Positions 1 through 6,768 of a stretch of DNA of 11,953 nucleotides are shown one piece after another. Both the position numbers and the translations under genes were made by a program. This stretch comes from CAYXOX01 sp964466745 (GTDB taxonomy: Bacteria > Pseudomonadota > Alphaproteobacteria > Rhodobacterales > Rhodobacteraceae): contig CAYXOX010000093.1 in assembly GCA_964466745.1 (NCBI GenBank), forward strand, positions 1-11,953, given 5' to 3'. The notes below the pieces were generated by a model. It was not told the origin of the DNA, searched no databases, and was given only the letters and a program-made list of their open reading frames with translations. The stretch's first letter is position 1, and the number at the start of each line of letters is the position of its first letter.

Positions 1-1323
1 CGGTGCAGCGCGCCTTGCGTAAGCTACGTCACCGAAGCCGAGTATTCCCGTCTCGTCGCCGACGCCGAGCGTTTCCTGTCGGGCAAGTCAACGCGCGTGC
101 AGGCGGCGCTCGCCGAGCAGATGGCGGTGGCTGCCGAGAACATGGAATTCGAGCGCGCGGCTGCCCTGCGCGACAGGATCCGGGCGCTCACGCAGGTGCA
201 GACCTCCCAGGGCATCAACCCGCGCGGGGTGGACGAAGCCGATGTCGTCGCGCTCCACATGGAAGGCGGGCAGGCCTGCGTGCAGGTGTTCTTCATCCGG
301 TCGGGCCAGAACTGGGGCAACCGCGATTACTATCCGCGCACCGGTGGCACCGAGAGCCATGCCGAGGTTCTCGAGGCCTTCCTTGGACAGTTCTACGACG
401 GCAAGGAGCCGCCGCGGATGCTGCTCCTTTCCCACGACATCGAGAACCGCGACCTGATGGAAGAGCTCCTCGCCGAGCGCGCCGGGCGCAAGGTGCGGCT
501 TCTCGTTCCCCAGCGCGGCGAGAAGGCCGAGCTGGTGGCCGGGGCGGCCCGCAACGCCCGCGAGAGCCTCGCGCGCAAGATGGCCGAGAGCGCGACGCAG
601 GGGCGGCTCCTGCGCGACCTGGCGGAAGCCTTTGATCTGCCCGGCCCGCCGGCCCGCATCGAGATCTACGACAACTCGCATATCCAGGGTGCCCATGCAG
701 TGGGGGCGATGGTGGTGGCCGGGCCGGAGGGCTTTCTCAAGAGCCAGTATCGCAAGTTCAACATCCGCGGCGAGGATCTCACCCCGGGCGACGATTTCGG
801 GATGATGAAGGAAGTGCTCACCCGCCGCTTCACGCGGCTGCTCAAGGAGGATCCGGGCCGCGAGGGGGAAACCTGGCCCGACCTGCTGCTCATCGACGGC
901 GGCGCCGGGCAGGTGAGCGCGGTGCGCGAGATCATGGCCGAACTCGGGGTGGAGGACATCGCGACCGTCGGTGTTGCAAAGGGGGTCGACCGCGACGCCG
1001 GGAAGGAGGAGTTCCATCGCCCCGGCAAGCGGCCCTTCGCGCTCCGGCACAACGACCCGGTGCTCTATTTCATCCAGCGCATGCGCGACGAGGCGCATCG
1101 CTTCGCCGTAGGCACCCACCGCGCCAAGCGGGCGAAGGCGGTGGGGGCCACGCCGCTCGACGAGATCGCCGGGGTAGGCGCCACGCGGAAGCGGGCCCTG
1201 CTCACGCATTTCGGCTCGGCCAAGGCGGTGGCAAGGGCGAATCTTTCCGATCTCAAGGCGGTCGACGGGATCTCCGAAACCCTCGCGGAGAAGATCTACC
1301 AGTTCTTCCACGACCGCGGCTGA
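1..1323 (+). CDS. uvrC: UvrABC system protein C (excinuclease subunit), 5' end outside window
   Basis: UvrC makes the two incisions flanking a DNA lesion during nucleotide excision repair, acting on the UvrB-DNA complex in the cytoplasm. The frame is open from base 1, so the start and the N-terminal GIY-YIG nuclease (3' incision) are missing; 440 residues remain of a protein usually about 600-640 long. The fragment opens with RCSAPC, which follows the GIY-YIG domain in UvrC. A UVR motif for UvrB contact lies at fragment residues ~33-67. The RNase H-like 5'-incision domain follows, with DNSH at 224-227, DD at 264-265, IDGGAGQ around D299 and RDEAHR with H366; these match the family's catalytic Asp/Asp/Asp/His set. 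A tandem helix-hairpin-helix DNA-binding domain covers ~385-437. The TGA stop is at 1321-1323. pgsA follows after 89 bp on the same strand. No damage is visible; the truncation is only the window edge. Confidence 0.98.
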   Translation, partial: RCSAPCVSYVTEAEYSRLVADAERFLSGKSTRVQAALAEQMAVAAENMEFERAAALRDRIRALTQVQTSQGINPRGVDEADVVALHMEGGQACVQVFFIRSGQNWGNRDYYPRTGGTESHAEVLEAFLGQFYDGKEPPRMLLLSHDIENRDLMEELLAERAGRKVRLLVPQRGEKAELVAGAARNARESLARKMAESATQGRLLRDLAEAFDLPGPPARIEIYDNSHIQGAHAVGAMVVAGPEGFLKSQYRKFNIRGEDLTPGDDFGMMKEVLTRRFTRLLKEDPGREGETWPDLLLIDGGAGQVSAVREIMAELGVEDIATVGVAKGVDRDAGKEEFHRPGKRPFALRHNDPVLYFIQRMRDEAHRFAVGTHRAKRAKAVGATPLDEIAGVGATRKRALLTHFGSAKAVARANLSDLKAVDGISETLAEKIYQFFHDRG

Positions 1324-1324
1324 G

Positions 1325-1348
1325 CGGCTACGGCTACGGCCGCGGCCG
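1325..1348. repeat. Short tandem hexamer repeat after uvrC
   Basis: Immediately after the uvrC stop, CGGCTA occurs twice and is followed by CGGCCG twice, giving 24 bp of near-perfect six-base periodicity. The distal half is also self-complementary. No function is evident; this may be replication slippage in GC-rich spacer DNA. Confidence 0.6.
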
Positions 1349-1381
1349 AAAGGCGGGCCGGGCGACGCCGCCCCGCTTTCG
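1347..1381 (+). terminator. Imperfect hairpin downstream of uvrC, possible terminator
   Basis: CGAAAG (1347-1352) is complementary to CTTTCG (1376-1381). Inside it, GGCGG (1352-1356) can pair with CCGCC (1368-1372), though the two stems compete for one base. It lies about 24 nt past the uvrC stop and ahead of pgsA. No T-tract follows, so an intrinsic terminator is only a possibility and uvrC-pgsA read-through is equally likely. Confidence 0.25.
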
Positions 1382-1412
1382 CCGGAGCGCGTTCCACACT
1401 AGAAGGCGGGCC

Positions 1413-2072
1413 ATGGTGCTCACGCTGCCAAACCTGCTCACGCTCCTGCGCCTGTTCGCCGCGCCCGGCGTGCTGCTCGCCTTCGTCCTGCTGCCGCGGC
1501 CGGCGGCGGACTGGACGGCCCTGGGGCTTTTCGTCGTCGCCGCCGCGACCGACTGGGTGGACGGCCACCTCGCGCGGCGCTGGGGGCAGGTCACCAAGCT
1601 GGGCACGATGCTCGATCCCATCGCCGACAAGCTTCTGGTGGTGGTCGCGCTCCTCGCCGTCTGCGGCTACGCGGGGATGCCGCCCCTTCTCGTGATCCCG
1701 GCAACGGCGATCCTCTTCCGGGAGGTCTTCGTGAGCGGCCTGCGGGAATTCCTCGGCGCCACCGCGGGCACGCTCAGGGTCACGCGGCTCGCCAAGTGGA
1801 AGACGACGGTGCAGATGCTGGCGCTTGCGGTTCTGCTCGGGCGGGGCATTGCCGAGCATCACCTCGGCATGCTGGTGTTCGGGCTCGGCGAGGCTATGGC
1901 CGTGGACATTTTCGAGGGGCGCGTCGAAGATGTTGTCGGGCTGGGGCGCCTCGCTCATCTCGAAGCGGGTCTCGCCTGGGGCGGCACGGCGCTCATCTGG
2001 CTTGCCGCGGTGCTGACGCTGGCCACCGGGTGGGACTATTACTCCAAGGCGCGCCCCTTCCTGCGGGACTGA
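1413..2072 (+). CDS. pgsA: CDP-diacylglycerol--glycerol-3-phosphate 3-phosphatidyltransferase
   Basis: This integral membrane enzyme makes phosphatidylglycerophosphate from CDP-diacylglycerol and glycerol-3-phosphate, the committed step to phosphatidylglycerol and cardiolipin. The CDP-alcohol phosphatidyltransferase signature D-G-x2-A-R-x8-G-x3-D-x3-D is matched exactly from D50 to D72, with D47, D50, D68 and D72 as the expected metal and catalytic aspartates. Several hydrophobic helices are visible (about 9-27, 34-46, 73-101, 131-143, 187-204). The N-terminal NLLTLLRLFAAP stretch is typical of PgsA. At 219 residues it is longer than the ~182-residue E. coli protein because of extra sequence at about 144-188 before the last helix. 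The ATG at 1413 is preceded by a GA-rich stretch (AGAAGG). moaD follows after 35 bp, so co-transcription with moaDE is likely. Assignment to PgsA rather than another CDP-alcohol transferase rests on overall similarity and gene neighbourhood. Confidence 0.95.
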   Translation: MVLTLPNLLTLLRLFAAPGVLLAFVLLPRPAADWTALGLFVVAAATDWVDGHLARRWGQVTKLGTMLDPIADKLLVVVALLAVCGYAGMPPLLVIPATAILFREVFVSGLREFLGATAGTLRVTRLAKWKTTVQMLALAVLLGRGIAEHHLGMLVFGLGEAMAVDIFEGRVEDVVGLGRLAHLEAGLAWGGTALIWLAAVLTLATGWDYYSKARPFLRD

Positions 2073-2093
2073 TGCCGCGGGCGCGCAATCGAA

Positions 2094-2098
2094 GGGAG
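2094..2098 (+). promoter_or_regulatory. Shine-Dalgarno site fixing the moaD start
   Basis: GGGAG lies 9 nt before the ATG at 2108. This supports 2108 as the moaD start, although the frame stays open upstream inside pgsA. An out-of-frame ATG at 2103 sits between the two. Confidence 0.6.
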
Positions 2099-2107
2099 CA
2101 AGATGCC

Positions 2108-2359
2108 ATGACAGTCGATCTGCTCTATTTCGCGTGGGTGCGGGAGCGCATCGGCCTGCCCGGGGAGCGGGTCGAAACCGATGCTGCCACCGTTGCCGAA
2201 CTCGTGGAGGAATTGCGCGGCCGGGAAGAGCGCTACGCGCTGGCCTTCGCCGACACGGGCTCGCTGCGCGTGGCGGTGGACCAGGAGCTTGCCGATTTCG
2301 AGGCGCCCATAGACGGCGCGCGGGAGATCGCGTTCTTCCCGCCGATGACGGGAGGCTGA
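2108..2359 (+). CDS. moaD: Molybdopterin synthase small (sulfur-carrier) subunit MoaD
   Basis: MoaD is a ubiquitin-fold sulfur carrier. Its C-terminal glycine is converted to a thiocarboxylate, which donates sulfur to precursor Z (cPMP) within the MoaD2-MoaE2 synthase to form molybdopterin. The 83-residue product has the expected length, begins MTVDLLYFAWVRERIG and ends in MTGG, the essential Gly-Gly tail. The open frame continues upstream into pgsA in another reading frame, but the ATG at 2108 has a good ribosome site and gives exactly the family length. Only 3 bp separate its stop from the moaE start, consistent with coupled translation of the two subunits. The activating enzyme (MoeB/ThiF type) and the earlier-step genes are not in this window. 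Confidence 0.95.
   Translation: MTVDLLYFAWVRERIGLPGERVETDAATVAELVEELRGREERYALAFADTGSLRVAVDQELADFEAPIDGAREIAFFPPMTGG
2351..2355 (+). promoter_or_regulatory. Shine-Dalgarno site for the GTG start of moaE
   Basis: GGAGG inside the last codons of moaD lies 7 nt before the GTG at 2363. It decides the non-ATG start of moaE and means ribosomes finishing moaD uncover the next start. Confidence 0.7.
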
Positions 2360-2362
2360 CGG

Positions 2363-2821
2363 GTGGAGGTGCGGGTCGAGGCGCAGGCCTTCGATTTCGG
2401 GCGCGAGGCTGCGGCGTTCCATGCCGAACAGGCGCGCGCTGCGGGCGCGGGCGCGGTAGTGACCTTTTCCGGCATCGTGCGGGATCGCCCCGGCGGCGGG
2501 CTGGAGGCGATGGAGATCGAGCACTATCCGGGCATGACCGCGCGCGCCATCGAGGCGATCGTCGCCGAGGCACGGGAGCGCTGGTCGCTCACGGGAAGCC
2601 TCGTGATCCATCGCTACGGGCGCCTTCTGCCCGGCGATCCGATCATGATGGTGGCCACCGCGGCACGCCACCGGGCAGAGGCCTTCGAGGGCGCCGAATT
2701 CCTGATGGATTACCTGAAATCCCGCGCGCCGTTCTGGAAGAAGGAGATCACGGCCGAGGGGGCCGAGTGGGTCGCCGCACGGCAGGCCGATGAAGAGGCG
2801 CTTGCGCGCTGGAAGGCCTAG
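2363..2821 (+). CDS. moaE: Molybdopterin synthase catalytic (large) subunit MoaE
   Basis: MoaE binds cPMP and, with MoaD thiocarboxylate, introduces the dithiolene sulfurs of molybdopterin in the cytoplasm. The 152-residue protein is the usual length. Residues known to matter in E. coli MoaE are in place: R40 in FSGIVRD, H103-R104 in ATAARHRAEAF, and K119 and K126 in YLKSRAPFWKKE. Also typical are LEAMEIEHYPGM (47-58) and the segment HRYGRLLPGDPIMMV (83-97). The GTG start at 2363 is chosen because GGAGG stands 7 nt upstream and the next gene-like features begin 3 bp after moaD. It ends with TAG at 2819-2821 and faces gshA, which comes from the opposite strand. It is the last gene of the + strand block. 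Confidence 0.97.
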   Translation: MEVRVEAQAFDFGREAAAFHAEQARAAGAGAVVTFSGIVRDRPGGGLEAMEIEHYPGMTARAIEAIVAEARERWSLTGSLVIHRYGRLLPGDPIMMVATAARHRAEAFEGAEFLMDYLKSRAPFWKKEITAEGAEWVAARQADEEALARWKA

Positions 2822-2972
2822 CGGGCGCTGATCGGACCGGCCTTCAGGACGCGCACCGCCCTGCTTGCGGCGCACTGATGGCGGCGCGTGCGGCCTGCGT
2901 TCCTGCAATGCCGGGTTCGGCGCTGCCTTACGGGCGTTGGTTCCGGCAGCTGCGCGCGCGGCCGGCGCCTGC
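2822..2972. other. Convergent intergenic region moaE / gshA
   Basis: This 151-bp spacer lies between two converging stops and holds no credible gene. Several short GC-rich inverted repeats occur, for example GCCG-GGTT-CGGC at 2910-2921, but none has a T-tract. Termination for both strands presumably happens here, yet no single hairpin stands out. Confidence 0.5.
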
Positions 2973-4343
2973 CTAGTAGCTGTATTCCCCGTAGATCCGG
3001 CCGAGATCGCCCTGCCACGCGCCGTGGTAGCGGGCGAGCAGCTCGTCTGCCAGCGTCTGGCCGCTCTCCACGCTTTCGCGCAGCGCATCGAGGAAGTGGG
3101 TTTCGTCGGGGATCAGGCCACCCGCGCCCGGAATCGCCCGTGCGCGCAGCCCCGCCTCGGCGATGTCGAGCACCTCTCGTGCGAGTTCGATCATCTTCAC
3201 GCCGTGGGTCTCCGCGGCGAGCCCGTCTACGGAGGCGGCCACGCGCAGCGCCTCGCGGGTTTCTGCATCCCAGCCCCGGGCAAGATCCCAGGCCGCGTCG
3301 AGGGCCGACTGATCGTAGAGCAGCCCGACCCAGAGCGCGGGGAGCGCGCAGAGCCGGCGCCACGGCCCTCCATCGGCCCCGCGCATCTCGATGAACTTCT
3401 TCATGCGCGCTTCGGGGAAAATCGTGGTGAGATGGTCCGCCCAGTCCGAGAGCGTTGGCTTCTCGCCGGGCAGCGCCGGCAGGCGGCCCTCGAGGAAATC
3501 CCGGAAGCTCTGCCCGCGCGCATCGAGATAGGTGCCGTCCCGGTAGACGAAGTACATCGGTACGTCGAGCGCGTAGTCAGCCCAGCGTTCGAAGCCGAAT
3601 CCCTCCTCGAAGACGAAGGGGAGCATGCCCGTGCGCGCCGGATCGAGATCGCGCCAGATTCGCGAGCGCCAGGACTTGTGCCCGTTGGGCCTGCCCTCGA
3701 AGAAAGGCGAACTCGCGAACAGCGCCGTGGCCACGGGCTGCAGGGCCAGGGCCACCCGAAGCTTCTGCACCATGTCGGCTTCCGAGGAGAAATCGAGATT
3801 CACCTGGACGGTGCAGGTCCGGTACATCATCGCGAGCCCGTGCGTTCCCACGCGGGCCATGTAGTCCGTCATCAGCCGGTAACGGCCCTTCGGCATCATC
3901 GGCATCTGCTCGTGCCGCCATTCCGGCGCGGCCCCGAGCCCGATGAAGCCGGCGCCGATCTCGTCGGCCACGCTGCGCACGTCGCGCAGGTGCGCGTTCA
4001 CCTCGTCGCAGGTTTCGTGGATGCTGCGCAGCGGCGCGCCCGAAAGCTCCAGTTGCCCGCCTGGCTCGAGCGACACGTTGGCGCCGTCCTTCTCGAGCCC
4101 GATGAGCTTTCCGGCCTCCTCCACGGGTGCCCAGCCGAAACGGTCGCGCAGCCCCTCGAGAATCGCGAGGATCGAACGCGGGCCCTCGTAGGGCAGGGGC
4201 AGGTGGGTGTGGCGGCAGTAGCCGAACTTCTCGTGCTCGGTGCCGATCCGCCACTCTTCGCGCGGCTTGCAGCCGGATTCGAGATATTCGGCGAGGGCTT
4301 CAGGCCGGTCGATGGGCCCGCCGCCGGACTGGGGAATGGACAT
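2973..4343 (-). CDS. gshA: Glutamate--cysteine ligase (plant/alphaproteobacterial type)
   Basis: The enzyme joins L-glutamate and L-cysteine with ATP to form gamma-glutamylcysteine, the first and usually rate-limiting step of glutathione synthesis in the cytoplasm. The 456-residue product matches the GCS2-type ligases shared by plants and Alphaproteobacteria rather than the E. coli GshA type. Landmarks are RIGTEHEKFGY (32-42), SLEPGGQLELSGAPL (91-105), the TDYMARVGTHGLAMMYRTCTV segment (159-179) leading into VNLDFS, and ALFASSPFFEGRPNG (207-221). The ATG at 4343 has GGAG 10 nt upstream on the minus strand. The stop at 2973-2975 is preceded by EYSY. The gene lies last in a minus-strand group after rsmE and a small membrane protein, with a 93-bp gap upstream that contains a TTGACA hexamer. 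It may therefore have its own promoter. No synthetase (gshB) is visible here. Confidence 0.96.
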   Translation of the reverse strand: MSIPQSGGGPIDRPEALAEYLESGCKPREEWRIGTEHEKFGYCRHTHLPLPYEGPRSILAILEGLRDRFGWAPVEEAGKLIGLEKDGANVSLEPGGQLELSGAPLRSIHETCDEVNAHLRDVRSVADEIGAGFIGLGAAPEWRHEQMPMMPKGRYRLMTDYMARVGTHGLAMMYRTCTVQVNLDFSSEADMVQKLRVALALQPVATALFASSPFFEGRPNGHKSWRSRIWRDLDPARTGMLPFVFEEGFGFERWADYALDVPMYFVYRDGTYLDARGQSFRDFLEGRLPALPGEKPTLSDWADHLTTIFPEARMKKFIEMRGADGGPWRRLCALPALWVGLLYDQSALDAAWDLARGWDAETREALRVAASVDGLAAETHGVKMIELAREVLDIAEAGLRARAIPGAGGLIPDETHFLDALRESVESGQTLADELLARYHGAWQGDLGRIYGEYSY

Positions 4344-4404
4344 GGGGTGCGTCTCCGGTCTCGGCCGTGCCGTGGCGCGCAGTGGTGGGGCGAAACGCGG
4401 GGAG

Positions 4405-4410
4405 TGTCAA
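4405..4410 (-). promoter_or_regulatory. Candidate -35 element upstream of gshA
   Basis: On the minus strand a perfect TTGACA occurs 62 bp before the gshA ATG in the 93-bp gap after the preceding gene. At 17 bp spacing the -10 position reads CACCAC, a poor match. The evidence is therefore one good hexamer only, and a promoter here is a guess. Confidence 0.25.
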
Positions 4411-4436
4411 TCGCACGCCCGGCGGCGGCCGCGGCG

Positions 4437-4949
4437 TTACTCGAGGCGCCGGAGCGGCTTGCGCCAGATGGTCACCGGGGTATCGGGTGCGCGACGTAAC
4501 TCGGCCAGCATGCGTTCGGTGTCGATGCCGGGCAGGCTGGCGAACACGTCGAACAGCGCATCGGCGCCCTCGGCATCGGTCGGGATACGCAACACGGGCT
4601 GGCCGGGCTGCCAGAGTGCCCAATGGGCCGGGTGGCCGGTGGGATCGAGCTCAAGCAGGGTGATCTCCGAAAGCGCCACCGCGCCGCCCGTGAGCGGGCC
4701 GTAGTAGGCGACGAGCCCCTCGCGCACGCGTACCACACCCGCGCCGCCACCGCCGCTGCGGAACCGCATGCGCTGCCAGGCCGCCCAGGCCGCCAGCGCG
4801 CCGGCCAGCACCGCCGCGCCGCCCACATAGCGGTAGATGCCGTAGCCGGCGAGGGCGAGATAGGCGCCGGCAAGAACGACGGCGACGGCCCCCGCAAGCC
4901 CGCCCCATCGCCGCAGGACCGCGCGCGCCCCGCTGCGCACGAAGCTCAT
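4437..4949 (-). CDS. Uncharacterised two-helix membrane protein
   Basis: I do not recognise a named family for this 170-residue protein. A basic N-terminus (RSGARAVLRRW) precedes two hydrophobic segments at about 17-38 and 41-59 that probably form a membrane hairpin. A Gly-rich linker (66-71) follows. The C-terminal soluble domain of about 100 residues includes VREGLVAYYGPLTGGAVALS (75-94), a PGQPVLRIP strand and a terminal helix. The pattern of short beta strands and one C-terminal helix after a membrane hairpin recalls bacterial PH-like (bPH) domain proteins; this is inference from appearance only. The ATG at 4949 is chosen because GGAGG stands 7 nt upstream. The frame stays open for 28 more codons to 5033, but those residues look unlike protein. 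It sits between rsmE (115 bp upstream) and gshA (93 bp downstream) on the same strand, so it may share their transcript. Confidence 0.8.
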   Translation of the reverse strand: MSFVRSGARAVLRRWGGLAGAVAVVLAGAYLALAGYGIYRYVGGAAVLAGALAAWAAWQRMRFRSGGGGAGVVRVREGLVAYYGPLTGGAVALSEITLLELDPTGHPAHWALWQPGQPVLRIPTDAEGADALFDVFASLPGIDTERMLAELRRAPDTPVTIWRKPLRRLE

Positions 4950-4956
4950 GGACCGA

Positions 4957-4961
4957 CCTCC
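4957..4961 (-). promoter_or_regulatory. Shine-Dalgarno site fixing the start of the small membrane protein
   Basis: GGAGG on the minus strand, 7 nt before the ATG at 4949, selects this start over the longer open frame reaching 5033. Confidence 0.7.
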
Positions 4962-5035
4962 GATTCCCGAGTGTTTCGCTTCCGCCGATAGCCCCGCCGG
5001 GGGGCGATGCCAAGACCGGTCGCAGGGTGCCAAAG

Positions 5036-5049
5036 CCGCCCCGTGGCGG
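5036..5049 (-). terminator. Possible rsmE terminator hairpin
   Basis: CCGCC-ACGG-GGCGG on the minus strand begins 15 nt after the rsmE stop and is followed by CTTTGG, a very short T run. A second GC hairpin (GCCCC/GGGGC, 4991-5005) lies farther along the gap. Either could attenuate transcription between rsmE and the downstream gene, but neither has a proper T-tract. Confidence 0.25.
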
Positions 5050-5064
5050 GCGCGGCGGCCGGGC

Positions 5065-5790
5065 TCATCGCCAATCGCCCCGGGCCGCCTGCCAGAGGGT
5101 CAGCGCGGCGACAGCGGCGGTATCGGCACGCAGGATCCGCGGGCCGAGGCTCACCGGCTGGGCGCGCGGAACGGCCGCGATGCGGGCGCGCTCGCGCTCC
5201 GAGAAGCCGCCCTCCGGGCCGATCAGCAGCCCCGCGCGCGCGCTTCCGCCGGGAGGCAGGCCGGCGGGGGCGGCCGTGCGGGTCTCGTCGCAGAATACGA
5301 GGTCGCGGTCGGCCGGCCATTCCGCGAGGAGGCGCGCCAGCGGCGTGAGCTCGGCGACTTCGGGCACGAAGGTGCCCCCGCATTGCTCGGCGGCTTCCAC
5401 CGCATGGGCCTGCAACCTGTCCCGGCGGATGCGCTCGGCGTTGGTGTGCTCGGTCAGCACGGGCATGATGCGCCGCGCCCCGAGCTCGGCCGCCTTCTCG
5501 ACGATGAAATCGGTGCGGCTCTTCTTGATCGGGGCAAAAAGAAGCCAGAGGTCGGGCGGGTCGCGCTGCGGGGCGGTTTGCCGCAGGCAGGTCAGCAGAC
5601 CGCGCCGCTTGGAGGCTTCGGTGATTTCGGCCTCCCACTCGCCTTCGCTGCCGTTGAAGAGCGCCACCCTGTCGCCGGGGCCGAGGCGCATCACCGCGAA
5701 GAGGTAGTGCGCCTGCCCGCCCTCGGCAGGAACCGATTGCCCCTGCCCGAGGGGCTGCTCTACATACAGCCTGATCTTCGCCCCAGCCAT
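5065..5790 (-). CDS. rsmE: 16S rRNA (uracil1498-N3)-methyltransferase
   Basis: RsmE uses S-adenosylmethionine to methylate N3 of U1498 in helix 44 of 16S rRNA on the assembled 30S subunit. The 241-residue product is the normal family length. An N-terminal PUA-like RNA-binding domain (1-~70) contains HYLFAVMRLGPGDRVALFNG (28-47). A SPOUT methyltransferase domain follows: APIKKSRTDFIVEKAAELGA (86-105), EQCGG (135-139), the GPEGGF motif (191-196) and SLGPRILRADTA (214-225), which forms the knotted cofactor site. The ATG at 5790 lies 12 bp from the start of the divergent ubiA gene, and no clear Shine-Dalgarno site precedes it. Its promoter must overlap the ubiA coding region. Downstream on the same strand lie the small membrane protein and gshA. 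Confidence 0.96.
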   Translation of the reverse strand: MAGAKIRLYVEQPLGQGQSVPAEGGQAHYLFAVMRLGPGDRVALFNGSEGEWEAEITEASKRRGLLTCLRQTAPQRDPPDLWLLFAPIKKSRTDFIVEKAAELGARRIMPVLTEHTNAERIRRDRLQAHAVEAAEQCGGTFVPEVAELTPLARLLAEWPADRDLVFCDETRTAAPAGLPPGGSARAGLLIGPEGGFSERERARIAAVPRAQPVSLGPRILRADTAAVAALTLWQAARGDWR

Positions 5791-5802
5791 GGACCGCAGC
5801 GT

Positions 5803-6768
5803 ATGCCCAGCACGCCCCAGACGCCAGCGCCCGACACCTCGGTCGCCGATGCCGTCGCGGGGAACTGGGTGGATCGGCTCGCACCGGGCTGGAGCCGCCC
5901 CTATCTGCGGCTTTCGCGGGCCGATCGGCCTATCGGCACCTGGCTGCTGCTGCTGCCGTGCTGGTGGGGCTTGCTGCTTGCCTCGGCCTCCACCGGCCGT
6001 TTCGGCTGGTACGATGCGTGGATCGCCCTGGGCTGCGCCATCGGGGCCTTTCTCATGCGGGGCGCCGGCTGCACCTGGAACGACATCACCGACCGCGAGG
6101 TCGACGGTGCCGTGGCCCGTACGCGCTCACGCCCGATTCCCTCGGGCCAGGTCTCGCCGAGGCAGGCGCTGGCCTGGGCGGTGGCGCAATCGCTTCTGGC
6201 CTTCGGGATTCTCGTCACGTTCCACCCCTTTGCCATCGCGCTCGGGGTTCTGGCGCTTCTGCCCGTCGCGATCTACCCGTTCGCCAAGCGCTTCACCTGG
6301 TGGCCGCAGCTCTTTCTCGGGGTTGCGTTCAACTGGGGCGCGCTGCTCGCCTGGGCGGCACACACCGGCTCGCTGTCCGCGGCGCCCGTGCTGCTCTACC
6401 TCGCCGGCATCGCCTGGACGCTGTTCTACGACACCATCTATGCCCACCAGGATGCGGAGGACGATGCGTTGATCGGCGTGAAATCCACGGCGCTCCTCTT
6501 CGGCGATGCGAGCCCGCGCTGGCTGCGGCGCTTTCTCGTGGCGGCGGTGGCGCTGATGGGAGGAGCGGTGGTGGCAGCGCTCGTCGGCGGCAATCCGCTT
6601 GCGCTGGCGCTTGCGCTGGGTGCGCCCTGGGCGATGGGATGGCATCTTGCATGGCAGCTTCGGCGCTTCGATCCCGATGATTCCGGGCGCCTGTTGAAGC
6701 TGTTTCGCTCCAACCGCGATGCCGGGCTCCTGCCGGTCGCATTCCTGATAGGCGCCGCCCTTGCGTAG
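5803..6768 (+). CDS. ubiA: 4-hydroxybenzoate polyprenyltransferase
   Basis: UbiA attaches the polyprenyl tail to 4-hydroxybenzoate in the inner membrane, an early step of ubiquinone synthesis (probably a decaprenyl tail for Q10 in an alphaproteobacterium; inference). The 321-residue protein has about eight to nine hydrophobic helices and both Asp-rich Mg-prenyl diphosphate motifs: NDITDREVD (93-101) and DTIYAHQDAEDD (210-221). The family's DRPIGTWLLLLPCWWGL (41-57), SRPIPSG (109-115) and YPFAKRFTWWPQLFLG (158-173) are also present. The frame is open far upstream, antisense to rsmE and beyond, but the ATG at 5803 is the sensible start. It gives a short N-terminal extension ahead of the first conserved residues. 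No strong ribosome site is seen. The stop overlaps or abuts the next gene depending on which start that gene uses. Confidence 0.97.
   Translation: MPSTPQTPAPDTSVADAVAGNWVDRLAPGWSRPYLRLSRADRPIGTWLLLLPCWWGLLLASASTGRFGWYDAWIALGCAIGAFLMRGAGCTWNDITDREVDGAVARTRSRPIPSGQVSPRQALAWAVAQSLLAFGILVTFHPFAIALGVLALLPVAIYPFAKRFTWWPQLFLGVAFNWGALLAWAAHTGSLSAAPVLLYLAGIAWTLFYDTIYAHQDAEDDALIGVKSTALLFGDASPRWLRRFLVAAVALMGGAVVAALVGGNPLALALALGAPWAMGWHLAWQLRRFDPDDSGRLLKLFRSNRDAGLLPVAFLIGAALA

Noticed and set aside
88..1311. Long open frame on the minus strand opposite uvrC (~407 codons)
   Set aside because: It is antisense to clear UvrC motifs. The translation is rich in Arg, His, Gly and Pro as expected of GC-rich shadow frames, with no recognisable domain.
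1796..2107. N-terminal extension of MoaD into pgsA, apparently a longer fusion protein
   Set aside because: The region is out-of-frame pgsA. MoaD has a ribosome site and family-length start at 2108.
1296..2573. 425-codon minus-strand frame across pgsA, moaD and the start of moaE
   Set aside because: It is opposite three well-supported genes, and its composition (Arg/Pro-rich) is that of a shadow frame.
2822..2972. Possible small gene or bidirectional terminator between moaE and gshA
   Set aside because: No short frame has a convincing start site or composition, and the inverted repeats are only 4-5 bp without T-tracts.
2865..4499. 544-codon plus-strand frame opposite gshA
   Set aside because: gshA has full-length family motifs on the other strand; this frame shows no domain and reflects high GC at third positions.
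4948..5802. Upstream extension of ubiA to a 606-residue protein
   Set aside because: The extra 285 residues are antisense to rsmE and its flanking spacer. The UbiA family length and conserved N-terminus fit the ATG at 5803.
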